64,000 nt of DNA from Amycolatopsis arida (GTDB lineage: Bacteria > Actinomycetota > Actinomycetes > Mycobacteriales > Pseudonocardiaceae), in NCBI RefSeq assembly GCF_900115565.1, contig NZ_FOWW01000002.1, forward strand, positions 1 through 64,000. Direction: 5' to 3'. Below are positions 47,819 through 57,597 of this stretch, piece after piece. How positions within the stretch are numbered: position 1 is the first letter of the stretch; each line of letters opens with the position of its first letter. The translations under genes and the position numbers were made by a program. A model generated the notes under the pieces. That model saw only the letters and a program-made list of their open reading frames with translations, ran no database searches and was not told where the DNA came from.

Positions 47819-49324
47819 TCACCCGTTGACCCGTTCCAGGATCAGCTCGCGGACCCGCTTGGCGTCGGCCTGGCCCTTGGTCGCCTTCATGACCGCGCCG
47901 ACGACCGCCCCGGCGGCCTGCACCTTGCCGCCGCGGATCTTGTCCGCGACGTCCGGCTGCGCGGCGAGCGCCTCGTCCACCGCGGCGAGCAGCGCCGAGT
48001 CGTCGGACACCACCTTCAGGCCGCGCGCGGCCACCACGTCGTCCGGCTCGCCCTCACCAGCCAGCACGCCCCGCACCACCTCGCGGGCCAGCTTGTTGGT
48101 CAGCTCGCCGGAGTCGACCAGCTCGATCACCCTGGCCACCTGCCGCGGCTCGATCGGCAGCGCGGCCAGCTCCACGCCGCGCGTGTTGGCCTCCTGGGCC
48201 AGGAAGTTCACCCACCAGCTCCGGGCCTCGCCGGGCTTGGCGCCGGCGTCCACCGTGGCCTGCACGAGATCGACGGCACCGGAGTTGAACAGGTCGCGCA
48301 GCTCCTCGTCGGTGAGCCGCCACTCGGTCTGGATCCGTCGCCTCCGCTGCGCCGGCATCTCCGGCAGCGTGGTCCGCAGCCGCTCCACCCAGTCCGCGGA
48401 CGGCGCGATCGGCGGCAGGTCCGGCTCGGGGAAATACCGGTAGTCCTCGGCGGTCTCCTTGGTCCGGCCCGGCGAGGTGGTGCCGTCGGACTCCTGGAAG
48501 TGCCGGGTCTCCTGCACCACCCGGCCGCCACCGGCGAGCACCGCGGCCTGCCGGGTCATCTCGTACCGCACCGCGCGCTCCACGCTGCGCAACGAGTTGA
48601 CGTTCTTGGTCTCGGTGCGGGTGCCGAACTCGGCGGCCCCCTTGGGCATCAGCGAGACGTTCGCGTCGCACCGCAGTGAGCCCTGGTCCATCCGCACGTC
48701 GGAGACGTCGAGCGCGCGCATCAGCTCGCGCAGCGCGGTGACGTAGGCGCGGGCCACCTCGGGCGCCCTGGCGCCGGTGCCGGCGATCGGCTTGGTGACG
48801 ATCTCGATCAGCGGCACGCCCGCCCTGTTGTAGTCCAGCAACGAGTGCTCGGCGCCGTGGATCCGCCCGGTGGCGCCGCCGACGTGCAACGACTTGCCGG
48901 TGTCCTCCTCCATGTGCGCCCGCTCGATGCCGACCCGGACCACCTCGCCGTCGTCGAGCACGACGTCGAGGAAGCCGTCGAAGGCGATCGGCTCGTCGTA
49001 CTGTGACGTCTGGAAGTTCTTCGGCATGTCCGGGTAGAAGTAGTTCTTCCGGGCGAACCGGCACCACGGCGCGATCCGGCAGTTCAGCGCCAGCCCGATC
49101 CGGACGACCGACTCCACCGCCGTGGCGTTGACCACCGGCAGCGACCCGGGCAGGCCGAGACACGTCGGGCAGACGTGGGTGTTGGGCTCCCCGCCGAACA
49201 GGTTGGGGCAGCCGCAGAACATCTTGGTCGCCGTGGACAGCTCCACGTGCACCTCGAGCCCGAGCACCGGGTCGAAGCGCGCGACCACCTCGTCGTAGTC
49301 CATCAGCTCGGCCGCGGCGGTCAT
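47819..49324 (-). CDS. gatB: Asp-tRNA(Asn)/Glu-tRNA(Gln) amidotransferase subunit B
   Basis: 501 residues from ATG 49324, which overlaps the gatA stop (ATGA). [20 protein letters not shown], then [15 protein letters not shown] (zinc-like Cys cluster), [20 protein letters not shown] and [16 protein letters not shown] in the kinase domain. The C-terminal YqeY-like tail domain ([19 protein letters not shown] to the end) binds tRNA. It phosphorylates Glu-tRNA-Gln before amidation. Confidence 0.98.
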   Translation of the reverse strand: MTAAAELMDYDEVVARFDPVLGLEVHVELSTATKMFCGCPNLFGGEPNTHVCPTCLGLPGSLPVVNATAVESVVRIGLALNCRIAPWCRFARKNYFYPDMPKNFQTSQYDEPIAFDGFLDVVLDDGEVVRVGIERAHMEEDTGKSLHVGGATGRIHGAEHSLLDYNRAGVPLIEIVTKPIAGTGARAPEVARAYVTALRELMRALDVSDVRMDQGSLRCDANVSLMPKGAAEFGTRTETKNVNSLRSVERAVRYEMTRQAAVLAGGGRVVQETRHFQESDGTTSPGRTKETAEDYRYFPEPDLPPIAPSADWVERLRTTLPEMPAQRRRRIQTEWRLTDEELRDLFNSGAVDLVQATVDAGAKPGEARSWWVNFLAQEANTRGVELAALPIEPRQVARVIELVDSGELTNKLAREVVRGVLAGEGEPDDVVAARGLKVVSDDSALLAAVDEALAAQPDVADKIRGGKVQAAGAVVGAVMKATKGQADAKRVRELILERVNG

Positions 49325-50880
49325 GCCCGGACTCCCTTCAGCTCCGGAACGCGGTGGACCAGCGACCCACCGGCGGCGGCGTCCCTGGCCGCCTCGTAGG
49401 CCGCGCCCACCCGGTACAGCCGGTCGTCGGCCAGCGCCGGCACCATGATCTGCAGGCCGACCGGAAGGCCGTCCTCGTCGGCGAGGCCGCTCGGCACGCT
49501 CATCGCGGCGTTGCCGGCCAGGTTCGCCGGGATCGTGCACAGGTCGGCGAGGTACATCGCCATCGGGTCGTCCACCCGCTCGCCGATCTTGAACGCGGTG
49601 GTCGGCGTCGTGGGCGAGACGAGCACGTCGACCCGCTCGAACGCGGCGTCGAAGTCCTGCCGAATGAGGGTGCGGACCTTCTGCGCCGAGCCGTAGTAGG
49701 CGTCGTAGTACCCGGACGACAGCGCGTAGGTGCCGAGCATGATCCGCCGCTTGACCTCGGCGCCGAAGCCGGCCTCGCGGGTGAGCGACATGACCTCCTC
49801 GGCGCTGCGGGTGCCGTCGTCACCCACCCGCAGCCCGTAACGCATGGCGTCGAACCGGGCGAGGTTGGACGAGCACTCGCTCGGCGCGATGAGGTAGTAG
49901 GCCGGCAACGCGTAGGTGAAGTGCGGGCAGGAGACCTCGACGACCTCGGCGCCGAGCGCCCGCAACTGCTCCACCGCGGCCTCGAACGAGCGCAGCACGC
50001 CGGGCTGGTACCCGTCGCCACCCGCCGACGCACTCCGTCCCGCGGAGGCGGCATGGCCGGAGAGCTCCCGGACGACGCCGACGCGGACCCCGGACAGATC
50101 GCCCGCGGCTCCCTCCCTGGCGGCGGCGACCACCGGCGGCACCGGCGCGTCGATCGAGGTGGAGTCGAGCGGGTCGTGCCCGGCGATCACCTCGTGCAGC
50201 AGTGCCGCGTCGAGCACCGTGCGGGCGCACGGCCCGCCCTGGTCCAGTGACGAGGAGAACGCCACCAGGCCGTACCGGGACACGCCGCCGTAGGTCGGCT
50301 TCACCCCGACCGTGCCGGTGACGGCGCCGGGCTGGCGGATCGAGCCGCCGGTGTCGGTGCCGACGGCCAGCGCCGCCTCGAAGGCGGCCAGCGAGGCGGA
50401 GGACCCGCCGCCGGAGCCACCCGGGATGCGGGCGTGGTCCCACGGGTTGTGAGTCGGGCCGAACGCGGAGTTCTCGGTGGACGAGCCCATGGCGAACTCG
50501 TCCATGTTCGTCTTGCCGAGGATCACCACGCCGGCCTCGCGGAGCCGTCGGGTGACGGTGGCATCGTAGGGCGGCCGCCAGCTCTCCAGGGTGCGGGAGC
50601 CGCAGGTGGTGGGCATGTCCTTGGTGGCGAACACGTCCTTGAGCGCCAGCGGCACGCCGGCCAGCGGGGAGGCCGGGGGGCGGCCGGCGTCGAGGTCGGC
50701 GTCGACGGCGCGGGCGGCCGCCCGCGCGCCCTCGGCGTCGACGTGCAGGAACGCGTGCACGGCGTCGTCGACCTCGGCGATGCGGTCGAGGTGGGCGGCG
50801 GTGACCTCCTCGGCGGAGACCTCGCGGGCGTGGATCCGCGCCGCGAGGTCGGCGGCGGTCAGGTGGACGAGGTCGCTCAC
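49321..50880 (-). CDS. gatA: Asp-tRNA(Asn)/Glu-tRNA(Gln) amidotransferase subunit A
   Basis: 519 residues from GTG 50880. Amidase signature with the Ser-cisSer-Lys triad: Lys in [12 protein letters not shown] (about residue 78), Ser in [16 protein letters not shown] (about 153), nucleophile Ser in [14 protein letters not shown] (about 177). It releases ammonia from glutamine for GatB. It overlaps gatC (GTGA) and gatB (ATGA) by four bases each. Confidence 0.98.
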   Translation of the reverse strand: MSDLVHLTAADLAARIHAREVSAEEVTAAHLDRIAEVDDAVHAFLHVDAEGARAAARAVDADLDAGRPPASPLAGVPLALKDVFATKDMPTTCGSRTLESWRPPYDATVTRRLREAGVVILGKTNMDEFAMGSSTENSAFGPTHNPWDHARIPGGSGGGSSASLAAFEAALAVGTDTGGSIRQPGAVTGTVGVKPTYGGVSRYGLVAFSSSLDQGGPCARTVLDAALLHEVIAGHDPLDSTSIDAPVPPVVAAAREGAAGDLSGVRVGVVRELSGHAASAGRSASAGGDGYQPGVLRSFEAAVEQLRALGAEVVEVSCPHFTYALPAYYLIAPSECSSNLARFDAMRYGLRVGDDGTRSAEEVMSLTREAGFGAEVKRRIMLGTYALSSGYYDAYYGSAQKVRTLIRQDFDAAFERVDVLVSPTTPTTAFKIGERVDDPMAMYLADLCTIPANLAGNAAMSVPSGLADEDGLPVGLQIMVPALADDRLYRVGAAYEAARDAAAGGSLVHRVPELKGVRA

Positions 50881-51176
50881 GCGTCCTCCCCAAGGATCCT
50901 GGGCACCCGGAAGCGCCCGTCCTCGGCGGCCGGGGCACCGGAGAGGGCCTGCTGCTGGGTCAACCCCGGGCGCACCTCGTCGGCGCGGAACACGTTGGTC
51001 AGCGGCACGGCGTGCGAGGTGGGTGGGACGTCCTCGCCGGCGACCTCGCCCACCTTGGCCACCGCGTCCAGGATCTGGTCGAGCTGGCCGGCGAACGTGT
51101 CCAGCTCGTCGTCGGTGACGGCCAACCTGGCGAGTCTGGCGAGGTGTGCGACCTCGTCGCGGGAAATCGTGGACAC
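50877..51176 (-). CDS. gatC: Asp-tRNA(Asn)/Glu-tRNA(Gln) amidotransferase subunit C
   Basis: 99 residues from GTG 51176, with GGGAG eight bases upstream. [20 protein letters not shown], then [15 protein letters not shown] and the C-terminal [11 protein letters not shown], are the GatC pattern. It stabilises the GatA-GatB complex. First gene of gatCAB. Confidence 0.96.
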   Translation of the reverse strand: MSTISRDEVAHLARLARLAVTDDELDTFAGQLDQILDAVAKVGEVAGEDVPPTSHAVPLTNVFRADEVRPGLTQQQALSGAPAAEDGRFRVPRILGEDA

Positions 51177-51221
51177 GCGGGTGTCTCCCAGGGTTCTTGT
51201 CGGGTCCTGCTCGGGTTCTGG

Positions 51222-51249
51222 TTCGAACGCGTTCGAAGGGGCAATTCTA
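51222..51249 (-). promoter_or_regulatory. gatCAB promoter -10 with perfect 16-bp palindrome at the start site
   Basis: Minus strand TAGAAT (51244-51249) is a good -10 with no clear -35. Its predicted start, about 51237, is the edge of TTCGAACGCGTTCGAA (51222-51237), a perfect 16-bp palindrome 46 bases upstream of the gatC GTG. The position suggests an operator. Confidence 0.5.
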
Positions 51250-51440
51250 TGGGGACGGATGCGGCGCACTCGATCGGGTTTGCGCGGGCAGGGCGGCCGG
51301 GCCGGCGCGGATGAAGGGCACAACCTGATCTCGCTACGCGGACGGCAGGCCGTACTCGCGGGCCGGTCTGTCACAATCGTCGACCGGCACGAGTGCGCTC
51401 CACGGCGAGGCTGGAGCTCCAACCCGAGAGGGGTTTCGCG

Positions 51441-52094
51441 TTGTCCTTCCTGATCCGGGTGCAGCTCCCGGACAGCCCGGGGACCCTCGGTGCGGTGGCC
51501 ACGGCACTCGGCACCGTCGGCGCGGACATCCTCAGCGTCGACGTGGTGGAGCGCGGCGGTGGGATCGCCGTGGACGACCTGGTGGTGGAGCTGCCCTCCG
51601 GGCGGTTGCCCGACGCGCTGATCACCGCGGCGGAGAGCGTGGAGGGCGTCGAGGTCGACGCCGTGCGGCCGTACGCAGGGGTGCTGGACACCCACCGCGA
51701 GCTCGAGCTGGTGGAGGAGATCGCCGCGCACCCGGCGCGCGGGCTGGAGGTCCTCGCCGAGGGCGTGCCGAAGATCATCCGGGCGGGGTGGTCGCTGGTG
51801 GTCCGGCACACCGGGGACGAGGTGCACCGGCTGGCCGCCTCCACCGCCGCGCCCGAGGCGCCGCTGGACGAGCTGCCGTGGCTGCCGCTGGAGCGGGCCA
51901 CCGTGCTGGACGGCGAGGACACGTGGGTGCCCGACACGTGGCAGGAGCTGGGCACCGAGCTGGCCGCGACACCGCTGGGCAAGCCGGACAAGGCGCTGCT
52001 GGTGGGCCGGCCCGGCGGGCCGATGTTCCGCGCCGCCGAGGTGGCCCGGCTGGCGCACCTCGCCGGCATCGTGGCCGTCGTGCTGAGCAGTTGA
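51441..52094 (+). CDS. ACT-domain protein
   Basis: 217 residues from TTG 51441, with GAGAGGGG upstream (GTG 51393 would add 16 residues). [20 protein letters not shown], then [15 protein letters not shown], is a clear N-terminal ACT domain. The C-terminal half (about 90-217) matches no family I recognise. From memory, Rv3013, between gatC and ligA in M. tuberculosis, is the same protein. Likely an amino-acid-responsive protein; ligand unknown. CACAAT (51372-51377) could be its -10. Confidence 0.85.
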   Translation: MSFLIRVQLPDSPGTLGAVATALGTVGADILSVDVVERGGGIAVDDLVVELPSGRLPDALITAAESVEGVEVDAVRPYAGVLDTHRELELVEEIAAHPARGLEVLAEGVPKIIRAGWSLVVRHTGDEVHRLAASTAAPEAPLDELPWLPLERATVLDGEDTWVPDTWQELGTELAATPLGKPDKALLVGRPGGPMFRAAEVARLAHLAGIVAVVLSS

Positions 52095-52166
52095 CCAGGG
52101 CGTTCGCTCCCTCACCGGCCGCCACTCACCCCTCGCCGAAGTCTCTCCAAAGAAATTTCGGGACGC

Positions 52167-52194
52167 TGTCGATCCACGCCACCCGCCGTTCGAC
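52167..52194 (+). promoter_or_regulatory. ECF42-type sigma-factor promoter
   Basis: TGTCGA (52167-52172), 18-base spacer, CGAC (52191-52194). This is the TGTCGA / CG(A/T)C pattern described for ECF42 sigma factors in Streptomyces venezuelae (from memory). It is about 55 bases upstream of the YCII start, where autoregulation would require it. Confidence 0.75.
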
Positions 52195-52248
52195 CCAGGG
52201 ATGAGAGGGTTCGAGAGGGACCCGCACCACGGAGGAGAGACGACAACC

Positions 52249-52668
52249 ATGAAGTACATGCTGATCATGCGCGCCACCGACGAGGCGTTCGAGGGGTTCA
52301 AGGACGTCGACTTCAACGAGATCATCGAGTCGATGGGCCGCTTCAACGACGAGATGATCCGGGCCGGCGTGCTGGTCGCCGCCGAGGGGCTCGACGACGC
52401 CGCGGAGGGCGTGGTCGTGGACTACTCGTCCGAGCCGCCGGTGGTCACGGACGGCCCGTACGGTGAGACCAAGGAGCTGTTCAACGGCTTCTGGATCCTC
52501 AACGTCGCCTCCAAGGAGGAGGCCGTGGAGTGGGCGAAGCGGGCGCCGATGAAGGGGCCGGGCTTGAAGACCGAGATTCGCCGGGTCACCTCGATCGACG
52601 AGTTCCCGCAGGACAACGAGTGGATCCAGAAGGAGCGGGCCTGGCGCGAGGCCACCGGCCAGCTGTGA
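52249..52668 (+). CDS. YCII/DGPF-domain protein partnered with ECF42 sigma factor
   Basis: 139 residues from ATG 52249, with GGAGGAG about ten bases upstream. [20 protein letters not shown] at the start and [19 protein letters not shown], the DGPF motif, define the YCII-related family. Such proteins are the standard genomic partner of ECF42 sigma factors, but their function is unresolved. The sigma gene starts 16 bases later. Confidence 0.93.
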   Translation: MKYMLIMRATDEAFEGFKDVDFNEIIESMGRFNDEMIRAGVLVAAEGLDDAAEGVVVDYSSEPPVVTDGPYGETKELFNGFWILNVASKEEAVEWAKRAPMKGPGLKTEIRRVTSIDEFPQDNEWIQKERAWREATGQL

Positions 52669-52684
52669 GCGGAACGGGCGGGAG

Positions 52685-53971
52685 ATGACCGACGTGGGAG
52701 GCCGGGAGGCCGTCGCCGCCGTCTGGCGGATCGAGTCCGCGCGGATCGTCGGCGCGCTGGCGCGCTACACCGGCGACTTCGCGCTCGCCGAGGATCTGGC
52801 GCAGGAGGCGCTGGCCGAGGCGCTCGTCACCTGGCCACGCGACGGCACGCCCCGCAACCCCGCGGGGTGGCTGCTCACCGTCGGCCGGCGCCGCGCCATC
52901 GACGCCTTCCGCCGGCGCTCCGCCCTCGACGAGCGGTACGCCGCCCTCGCCCACGACCTGGGCGAGGGCGGCGCCACCGCGGGGAGTGCGCCCGCCGATC
53001 CGGCGAGGGAAGCCGAGGACGTGCTGTGGGACCCGGACCAGATCGACGACGACGTGCTCGCGTTGATGTTCATCTCCTGCCATCCCGTGCTGTCCCGGGA
53101 GGCGCGGGTCGCGCTCACCCTGCGCGTGGTCGGCGGCCTGACCAGCGACGAGATCGCCAGGGCCTTTCTCGTCCCGACCGCCACCGTGCAGGCCAGGATC
53201 ACCAGGGCGAAGAAGACCCTCGGAGCGGCCAGGGTGCCGTTCGAGCTGCCGCCGGCCGCGGAGCGGACCGAACGGCTCGGGTCGGTGCTCAACGTGATCT
53301 ACCTGATCTTCACGGAGGGATCCTCGGCCAGCTCGGGTGGCGATCTGATCCGGTTCGACCTCGCGGGCGAGGCACAGCGCCTCGCTCGGGTGCTGGCCCG
53401 GCTGGTGCCGAACGAGCCCGAGGTCCACGGCCTGCTGGCGCTGCTCGAGCTGACCGCGGCGCGGTTCCCCGCGCGCACCGGGCCGGACGGCGAGCCGGTG
53501 CTGCTGGAGCACCAGGACCGCCGCCGCTGGGACCGCGCCGCGATCCGCAGGGGACGGGCCGCCCTGGCCCGCGTCGAGCGGGCCGGCCGGGGCCTGGGCG
53601 CCTACGGCCTGCAGGCGGCGATCGCCGAGTGCCATGCCGTCGCCGCGTCCGTCGAGGCGACGAACTGGGAGCGCGTCGTGCTCCTCTACGAGGCGCTCGG
53701 CCGGCTCGCGCCGTCACCGGTGGTTGACCTCAACCGGGCGGTGGCGGTCTCCATGGCGCAGGGGCCGGCCGCGGCGCTGCCGATCGTGGACGAGTTGGTG
53801 GCCGCCAAGGCGCTGTCGACCTCGCACCTGCTGCCGAGCGTGCGCGGGGAGCTGCTCACCCGCCTGGGCCGCGGCGTCGAGGCGCGCCGCGAACTGGAGC
53901 GCGCGGTGGGGCTGTGCGGCAACGAGCGCGAGCGGGCGTTGCTGGAGCGCAAGCTCGCCGACCTCGGCTGA
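52685..53971 (+). CDS. ECF42-group RNA polymerase sigma factor with C-terminal helical (DUF6596/TPR-like) domain
   Basis: 428 residues from ATG 52685. Sigma-2 (about 10-85) has GDFALAEDLAQEALAEALVT and PAGWLLTVGRRRAIDAFRRR. Sigma-4 (about 125-185) has ALTLRVVGGLTSDEIARAFL and TVQARITRAKKTL. The long C-terminus (about 195-428) starts with ERLGSVLNVIYLIFTEGSSA and contains helical repeats (VVDLNRAVAVSMAQGPAAAL). ECF42 factors lack a classical anti-sigma; the C-terminal domain is thought to control activity. Confidence 0.95.
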   Translation: MTDVGGREAVAAVWRIESARIVGALARYTGDFALAEDLAQEALAEALVTWPRDGTPRNPAGWLLTVGRRRAIDAFRRRSALDERYAALAHDLGEGGATAGSAPADPAREAEDVLWDPDQIDDDVLALMFISCHPVLSREARVALTLRVVGGLTSDEIARAFLVPTATVQARITRAKKTLGAARVPFELPPAAERTERLGSVLNVIYLIFTEGSSASSGGDLIRFDLAGEAQRLARVLARLVPNEPEVHGLLALLELTAARFPARTGPDGEPVLLEHQDRRRWDRAAIRRGRAALARVERAGRGLGAYGLQAAIAECHAVAASVEATNWERVVLLYEALGRLAPSPVVDLNRAVAVSMAQGPAAALPIVDELVAAKALSTSHLLPSVRGELLTRLGRGVEARRELERAVGLCGNERERALLERKLADLG

Positions 53972-54577
53972 CAGTGAGGATGTGGATGAGCGTCTCCCGG
54001 TGAGGTCTTGGCCCATCGCCTGACTGACCGTGGTGTCCTGAACGGGATCTGCGGCCTTGGCCGGAAGTCGCTCAGCCGCACGCACCGGACGTTGGCGCCG
54101 TGCCCGCATAGGAGCCTCGGCATCCCGATGGTCGTCGGGGAGAACGTGGTGCCGGTGCACGGCTACGGGCACCTGACCACGACGGCCGACTCCACCGACG
54201 ATCCGTCGGACGGCCGGGCGCTTCTGGACCAGCTGATCGCCTACCGCGACGCGTTCTGAACGGGCTCGGTGGGGTTGTCGTCCAGCAGAGCACCGAGGAC
54301 GCCGACGCCGAGGTGTGGGGGTGGGTCTGCCCCTCGCGGAATGCCTCCGGCGTATCGCGGGCGCGGCGGTCCCGCGCTCGGAGGGCGCAGCCTGCTGGCC
54401 TCCGGCCGGATGTGGGAGGGTCGTCGCGCGACGACCCGCCTGGCCATGGGGGCGACGGCCGTCGGTCTGGGCCGTGCGGCCCTGCTCGCCGTCGACGAGG
54501 ACCCCGCCGCCGGCACGCTGCCGTGACCGCCTGACTGGTCGATGGGTGGGCGACGACCGACGACGAAGGAACGGCAC
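53972..54577. other. 606-bp decayed region with two short coding remnants
   Basis: No intact gene. One plus frame, 54129-54259, reads MVVGENVVPVHGYGHLTTTA and ends in a stop after LLDQLIAYRDAF; it looks like the C-terminus of a lost protein I cannot name. In another plus frame, near 54415-54526, MGATAVGLGRAALLAVDEDP resembles the phosphate-binding end of FMN-dependent TIM-barrel enzymes. The stretch joins the frameshifted MFS gene. Confidence 0.45.
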
Positions 54578-55955
54578 ATGACCTCTGAACCGGACGAGGC
54601 TCGTGGCAGGGCTGGGCGCCAGCCCGCCGTCGAGCGGGCCGGCGCCCCAGGGGTCGACCCCGACCGCCGCCGCCCGCTGTCGGCGAGCTATCTCGGTTTC
54701 GTCGGCTCCACGGGGCTGTCGACCCTGGGCGACGCGGCGTGGGTCATCGCCCTGACCACTGCTCTGACCGAACAAGCCGGACCGGCCGCCGCGGGTGGCC
54801 TGCTCGCGTTGTCCGGGCTGCCCCGGCTGGTCGCGCTGCTCGGCGGCGGAGTGCTGGCCGACCGGTTCGGCCCGGCACGGGTCATGGTGCACGCCGATCT
54901 CCTGCGGGCGGTCGTGATGGTCGCCGCGGCCGTCGTGGTGGTTCTCACCGGGCCCTCGGTAGTGGTGCTCACCGTGGCGGCCACCGTGTTGTCCCTGGTG
55001 GGGGCATTGTTCATACCGGCCTCGGGTGCGCTGCGCCCCTGCTGCTGCCGCCGCGCCACCTGGTTCGAGGCAACGCCTTGTACATGATCGGACTGCGCGC
55101 GGGACAGGCCGCGGGGGCCCGGTGGGGGCCGGGCTCATCACACTCGGCGGCGCCGCGCTGGTCGCCGTGGGCAACGCGGTCAGCTTCCTCGTCTCAGCCG
55201 TGGTGCTGGTGTGGATCCGCCGTGGGCACCGACACTCCACCGCCGATGCCGCCGATGCCGCCGATGCCGCCGACGGGTCGCCGCCCGCCGAGGCGACGGC
55301 CGCCAGGGCCCCGCGGGGCCTGCTCGGCCAGCTCACCGAAGGTCTGACCCACGTGGCCCGCCATCCGCTCCTGCGTGTGCTCGTGCTCGCGGACCTGCTC
55401 GTCGAACTGGCCTTGGCTGGCCCCGTGAACATCGGCCTGGTGCTGGTGTCGGACGGCATGGGTGGCGGCCCGACCGGCGCCGGACTGCTGCTCACCGCCT
55501 TCACCGTGGGCACCACCGCGTCCTTCCTGCTGAGCCTCGCCTGGCCGGTCAGGCGGCCGGCCGGGGCGATGCTGGTCGCCAGCACGGCCGCACTGGGCGC
55601 GGTGTTCGGCGCGCTGGCGCTGACGGTGCCGGACGACCCGACCGCCGTCACGGGCGGGACGGCACTGCCGGTCGCCCTCGGCGGCTACGCGCTTCTGGGA
55701 GCGCTCGGCGCCCAGTGCGGGCTGGTGCTCGTCTCGTTGCTGCAGCGCGCCGCGGCACCGGAAGTGCGCGGCCGGGTCATGTCGGTGTTCGCGCTCATGT
55801 CGTTCGGAGCCGTGCCCCTGGGCAACCTGCTCAGCGGTCTGCTCGTCGGTCGGCTGGGGACCGCGGCGATGCTCGGCGTGCACGCGGGCCTGGCCGCGGT
55901 AGCAGCCGGCACGGTGCTGGCCGCCCCCGGTCTGCGCCGCGCGACCTTGGCATGA
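54578..55955 (+). pseudogene. MFS transporter broken by two frameshifts
   Basis: ATG 54578 opens a normal MFS N-terminus (YLGFVGSTGLSTLGDAAWVI, GVLADRFGPARVMVHADLLR) that reads out of frame near 55037 after SGALRP. The next frame continues LLLPPRHLVRGNALYMIGLR to about 55115, and a third frame continues VGAGLITLGGAALVAVGNAV to the stop at 55955, including EVRGRVMSVFALMSFGAVPL. Joined, the three parts give one full-length MFS protein of about 458 residues. Both breaks fit a single missing base in a C or G run. Substrate unknown; macrolide/MFS_3-like. Confidence 0.8.
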
Positions 55956-56135
55956 CCGGCCGGCCCGCCGCCGGACTCGACCCGGGCGGGGGGACCTGGC
56001 CACCGCTCCCCGTCCCGCGGGAGCTGCTCGACACGGGCGGGACCACTTCGGCCGAGTCATCACCCCCGTAGCCACCGACCACCGCACCCGCGCCTACGTC
56101 CAGCACTCGCGAGGCGGCCGGAGCGTCTCCCGCCG
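55956..56135. other. Intergenic region between MFS pseudogene and cmx
   Basis: 180 bases between converging genes. No convincing hairpin or gene seen. Confidence 0.4.
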
Positions 56136-57314
56136 TCACCGAAGCACCTGGTCGCGCCGGCCGTCCGCGATCACACCGCGCAGGGGGAAGGCGGCGACCA
56201 GTGCGACCGCGACGAGGAGTCCGCTCGCCCAGAGGGGCCCGAGGTCCCCCGCCACGGTGCCGAGTGTGCTCGCGGCGATGAGCGGCCCGACGGCGGCACC
56301 GACGTTGAGTGCCGCGGTCGCGTACGACCCGGCCATGGTGGGGGCTCCCGCCGCCTCGTACAGCACCCGGGTGATCAGCGTGCCGCCCACCGCGAACGAC
56401 AGCGCGCCCTGCCCGAACACGAGGACGAGCAGAGCGGCCGGCTCCTCGGCCAGCACGGCCAGGGCCAACCAGCCGGCGAGCAGCAGTGGACCGCCGACCG
56501 CGATGACCAGGCCGGGGCGCTGGTCGGACAGCCGTCCGGCGAGGGTGACACCGGCGAAGGAACCGGCGCCGAAGAGCACCAGAACGACGGAGATCCACAG
56601 CTCGCCCAGCCCGGCGGTGCCGGTCACGACGGGGGCGAGAAAGGTGAAGCTTCCGAAGGTCGCCGCGTTCACCAGCGCGCCGAGCAGCATGACCAGGATC
56701 AGCCGTGGCCGCCCGAGCTGAGCGAGCTCCGATCGCAGCGCCGGCCCGCCCGTTTCGCCTTCCCGGACCGGGCGCGCCGGGATCCCGCGGAGGATGCCGA
56801 CGGCCGCGGGCAGGCAGAGGACGGCGACGGCCCAGAACGTCGCCCGCCACCCGAGCACCGTGCCCAGAACCGAGCCGCCGGGGACCCCGGCGACCGTGGC
56901 CAGCGTCGTGCCCGACAGCAGCACGGCGAGCGCGCGCCCCTTCGCGCCGGGAGGGACCAGCGTGGCGGCGGTCGCCAGCGCCACGGCGAGAAACCCCGCG
57001 TTCGCGACGGCCGCGACCACGCGGGTCGCGAACAGGACCGGGAAGCTCGAGGCGGCGGCGCCGATGGCGTGGGCCGCCGAGAACACGAGGACGAACCCGA
57101 GGAGGCTGGATCGTCCGGGCCGATTGCGGGCGAGCGCGGCCATCAACGGGGCGCCGACGATCATTCCGATCGCGAACGCCGACGTGAGCGTGCCCGCTGC
57201 CCCGACGGTCACGTCGAGGTCCGAGGCGAGGTCCGGCACGAGGCCGGCGAGCATGAACTCCAAGGTACCCATGGCGAAGACCGCCATGGCGAGCAGGTAG
57301 AGCGCGAGAGGCAT
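56136..57314 (-). CDS. cmx: Cmx/CmrA-type chloramphenicol efflux MFS transporter
   Basis: 392 residues from ATG 57314, with GGAG seven bases upstream. Twelve hydrophobic segments. The N-terminus MPLALYLLAMAVFAMGTLEF, then MLAGLVPDLASDLDVTVGAAG, and the segments NAGFLAVALATAATLVPPGA and LLSGTTLATVAGVPGGSVLG follow Cmx/CmlR chloramphenicol exporters closely. Drug range is inferred from family. TACCGT upstream (near 57401-57406) may be its -10. It converges on the broken MFS gene. Confidence 0.85.
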   Translation of the reverse strand: MPLALYLLAMAVFAMGTLEFMLAGLVPDLASDLDVTVGAAGTLTSAFAIGMIVGAPLMAALARNRPGRSSLLGFVLVFSAAHAIGAAASSFPVLFATRVVAAVANAGFLAVALATAATLVPPGAKGRALAVLLSGTTLATVAGVPGGSVLGTVLGWRATFWAVAVLCLPAAVGILRGIPARPVREGETGGPALRSELAQLGRPRLILVMLLGALVNAATFGSFTFLAPVVTGTAGLGELWISVVLVLFGAGSFAGVTLAGRLSDQRPGLVIAVGGPLLLAGWLALAVLAEEPAALLVLVFGQGALSFAVGGTLITRVLYEAAGAPTMAGSYATAALNVGAAVGPLIAASTLGTVAGDLGPLWASGLLVAVALVAAFPLRGVIADGRRDQVLR

Positions 57315-57597
57315 CGAGTGGCTCCGAGGTGAGGAGAAGCGCGAGAAAGAGGCGTCTCGTCACCGCGGTCAGCACCCACGGGCGCACCCGTCCGGCCGCG
57401 GACGCGGCGGACGGTAGAACGACGAACTCAGTGGTTCAGGGGGCTGACGGCGTGACCGAAAGCCCCCACCGTGAACGCCTCGGGGCTCGACATGAGCCGC
57501 ACGGTACCCGACCGGTGCCCGTCGAAGCACTTCCGTTTCCCGCGCGGCGAGCCGTGTCACCTCCGCCGTGTTCCGCGGCATCTAGCATCGGGTGGCG

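Noticed and set aside
51222-51237. LexA/SOS box at the gatC upstream region
   Set aside because: Actinobacterial SOS boxes have GAAC-N4-GTTC; here the half-sites are only two bases apart. Kept as an unknown palindrome.
54577-57314. Mobile element as source of the accessory genes
   Set aside because: No transposase, integrase, inverted repeats or tRNA-end duplication found around the region.
55831-57387. Minus frame starting upstream of cmx, considered as a cmx leader peptide
   Set aside because: It continues as a long Arg-rich shadow of cmx and has no stop near the cmx start, so it does not behave as an attenuation leader.
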